Made by a program: the position numbers and the translations under genes. The notes below the pieces were generated by a model. That model ran no database searches, had not been told where the DNA came from, and was given only the letters and a program-made list of their open reading frames with translations. A DNA stretch of 64,000 nt from Planctomycetota bacterium (GTDB lineage: Bacteria > Planctomycetota > Planctomycetia > Pirellulales > Pirellulaceae): positions 124,001 to 188,000 of the forward strand of contig CAUJHS010000061.1 of assembly GCA_963204915.1 (NCBI GenBank), in the 5' to 3' direction. Below, in pieces: positions 62,771-64,000 of this stretch. Every line of letters starts with the position of its first letter. Position 1 is the stretch's first letter.

Positions 62771-64000
62771 ATGTATAAACTTCTGCTTAGTTGGCGGTAT
62801 TTGCGGACGCGTTACATCGCGCTGGCGTCGGTCGTAAGCGTCACCTTGGGCGTGGCCACGTTGATCGTGGTCAACAGCGTGATGGAAGGCTTCGCCGTCG
62901 AGATGCACAAGCGGCTTCACGACGTGCTCTCCGACATCGTTTTCGAGGGGCAAGGGCTTGAGGGGCTTGCTGACCCCGATTATTACGAACAGGAAATTCG
63001 TCATATCGTGGGCGACGACCTGCAAAGCGTCACCCATGTGATCCATTTGCCTGCCATGGCGTCGATCTCGATTCGCGGCGGCGAGACGATCAACCAATAC
63101 GTCAACCTGATCGGCGTGGACGAAAAAACGTACGGTTCCGTTTGCGATTTCTCCCAGTTTTTGCTGCACCCGGAAAACCGCCAGAAACTCAGCTTCTTAC
63201 TGCGTGACGGCGGCTATGACCCGCGCATGGCCGAAGCGGGCTGGTCGCACCGGCGCATGTGGGCCGCCTGGGAAAAAGCGTATCAGGAACAAGTGCGCAT
63301 GGAGCAGGAGCGCCGCTTAATGCAGCACCCCCGACCTGCGCCGACGGCGCACGCGGCGGATGAATCCGGAGAGCCTTCTGCGCCGTTTGACCCGATTGCA
63401 TCGGCAGAAGCCGCTGCTGAGCCGCCCGCACCTCAACCGCCGGCGCCCCAGCCGCCGCAAGAGCCGGATGCAGCGCTTGCGGGCGAGGCTTCTCCCGAGA
63501 CGCCTGTTGCCGGCCCGCGGGGCGGCCGCAACCCGTTTGATCAGTTTCGTCGCGAGGAAGCGCAACAAGACGTATTCGACCCCACCAAGGAGCAGCATCC
63601 GGGAGTGATCTTGGGCATCGCCATCGCCAGCCGGCGCCAGCGCGACGACAATGGCAATGTCAAGGACTATTTCTTCGTTCAACCGGGCGACGATGTCCAA
63701 GTTTCGTTCCCCAGCGCGGGCAATCCGCCCAAGCCGTTGCACGCCTCGTTCACGGTGGTCGACTTGTACGAGAGCAAGATGAGCGAGTACGACTCGACGT
63801 TCGCCTTTGTGCCGCTGCGCACGTTGCAGGAGTTGCGCAACATGATCGATCCGCTGACCGGGACCGCGGCGGTCACGTCGATTCAGCTCAAGCTCAAGCC
63901 CGGCGCGAACTTGCGAGCCGTGCAAGACAAACTGCTTAAGCGTTTTCCGCCAGAGCGTTACCCCTACCGCATTCGCACCTGGCAAGACTTGCAAGGACCG
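62771..64000 (+). CDS. LolC/LolE-type ABC transporter permease, 3' end missing
   Basis: The frame is open from ATG 62771 to the end of the window (410 codons, no stop), with GGAAGGA just upstream. The N-terminus MYKLLLSWRYLRTRYIALAS then VVSVTLGVATLIVVNSVMEG is the first transmembrane helix and the FtsX/LolC-type start; it continues as a large periplasmic domain (HLPAMASISIRGGETINQYV, LIGVDEKTYGSV; GVILGIAIAS; VVDLYESKMSEYDSTFAFV; the last matches the LolE/FtsX MacB-like region). An insertion at about residues 186-254 is Pro/Ala-rich (PAPQPPAPQPPQEPD). The remaining helices lie outside the window. Role: probable lipoprotein release permease, partner ATPase not visible. Confidence 0.85.
   Translation, partial: MYKLLLSWRYLRTRYIALASVVSVTLGVATLIVVNSVMEGFAVEMHKRLHDVLSDIVFEGQGLEGLADPDYYEQEIRHIVGDDLQSVTHVIHLPAMASISIRGGETINQYVNLIGVDEKTYGSVCDFSQFLLHPENRQKLSFLLRDGGYDPRMAEAGWSHRRMWAAWEKAYQEQVRMEQERRLMQHPRPAPTAHAADESGEPSAPFDPIASAEAAAEPPAPQPPAPQPPQEPDAALAGEASPETPVAGPRGGRNPFDQFRREEAQQDVFDPTKEQHPGVILGIAIASRRQRDDNGNVKDYFFVQPGDDVQVSFPSAGNPPKPLHASFTVVDLYESKMSEYDSTFAFVPLRTLQELRNMIDPLTGTAAVTSIQLKLKPGANLRAVQDKLLKRFPPERYPYRIRTWQDLQGP

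Overview
The window looks like chromosomal DNA of a planctomycete, most likely of the Pirellulales type. The reasons are family-level: a DUF1549/DUF1553 (PSD1) protein paired with a Tat-exported DUF1501 protein, a DUF1559 prepilin-like protein with a small lipoprotein beside it, an SHD1-domain secreted protein, a giant secreted protein with the planctomycete LEPR-type N-terminal motif, an archaeal-type formylmethanofuran:H4MPT formyltransferase, a 2-oxoacid:ferredoxin oxidoreductase, many GTG/TTG starts and many starts without a clear Shine-Dalgarno. Base composition is moderately GC-rich throughout, and I saw no tRNA, rRNA, CRISPR array, integrase or insertion sequence. The window opens inside one gene (5' end missing) and closes inside another (3' end missing).

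Layout. 1-10 kb: end of an unknown gene, the C1-transfer enzyme Ftr, a convergent SDR/sodium-symporter pair, an SHD1 protein, a type II NADH dehydrogenase, an RRM RNA-binding protein, a SirB1-like transglutaminase-fold protein and an MFS transporter. 10.4-15.2 kb: one giant cell-surface gene containing both a thioredoxin-like CxxC domain and a cyclophilin domain among cadherin-like repeats. 15.8-24.5 kb: rRNA methyltransferase, sugar-nucleotide epimerase, M14 peptidase, GT-C-like membrane glycosyltransferase, and a tight three-gene cassette (membrane-anchored Pro/Ser-rich protein, atypical BY-kinase/MinD-like P-loop protein, ExeA-like AAA ATPase) that looks like exopolysaccharide control. 24.7-31 kb: secreted orphan, PSCyt1-DUF1549-DUF1553 and DUF1501 pair, RNase D. 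31-39.5 kb (all minus): TlpA-like thiol-disulfide protein, DUF1559 protein with lipoprotein, and an apparent operon of a divergent Ser/Thr kinase, a multi-span membrane protein and a heptaheme cytochrome c.

39.7-64 kb is mostly metabolism: KorA/KorB 2-oxoacid:ferredoxin oxidoreductase, a CBS-pair protein, RibBA with a ThiF/MoeB-like E1 enzyme, a Uma2 nuclease-fold protein, NadB, methionine-salvage MtnD and MtnB, a divergent FGGY sugar kinase, ThiL, an FG-GAP repeat protein, an HtrA-type protease, a glycine-zipper lipoprotein, a PQQ-type beta-propeller membrane protein, a small zinc-ribbon protein, LysS and the start of a LolC/LolE-like permease. Cofactor synthesis (riboflavin, NAD, thiamine) is clustered only loosely, as independent units.

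No self-evident defence or mobile system is present. The most unusual items are the giant secreted Trx/cyclophilin protein, the BY-kinase-like protein whose Walker A lysine is arginine and which lacks a C-terminal tyrosine cluster, and the kinase whose HRDxKPxN lysine is cysteine, sitting upstream of a heptaheme cytochrome. All assignments are by reading motifs; no database search was run.
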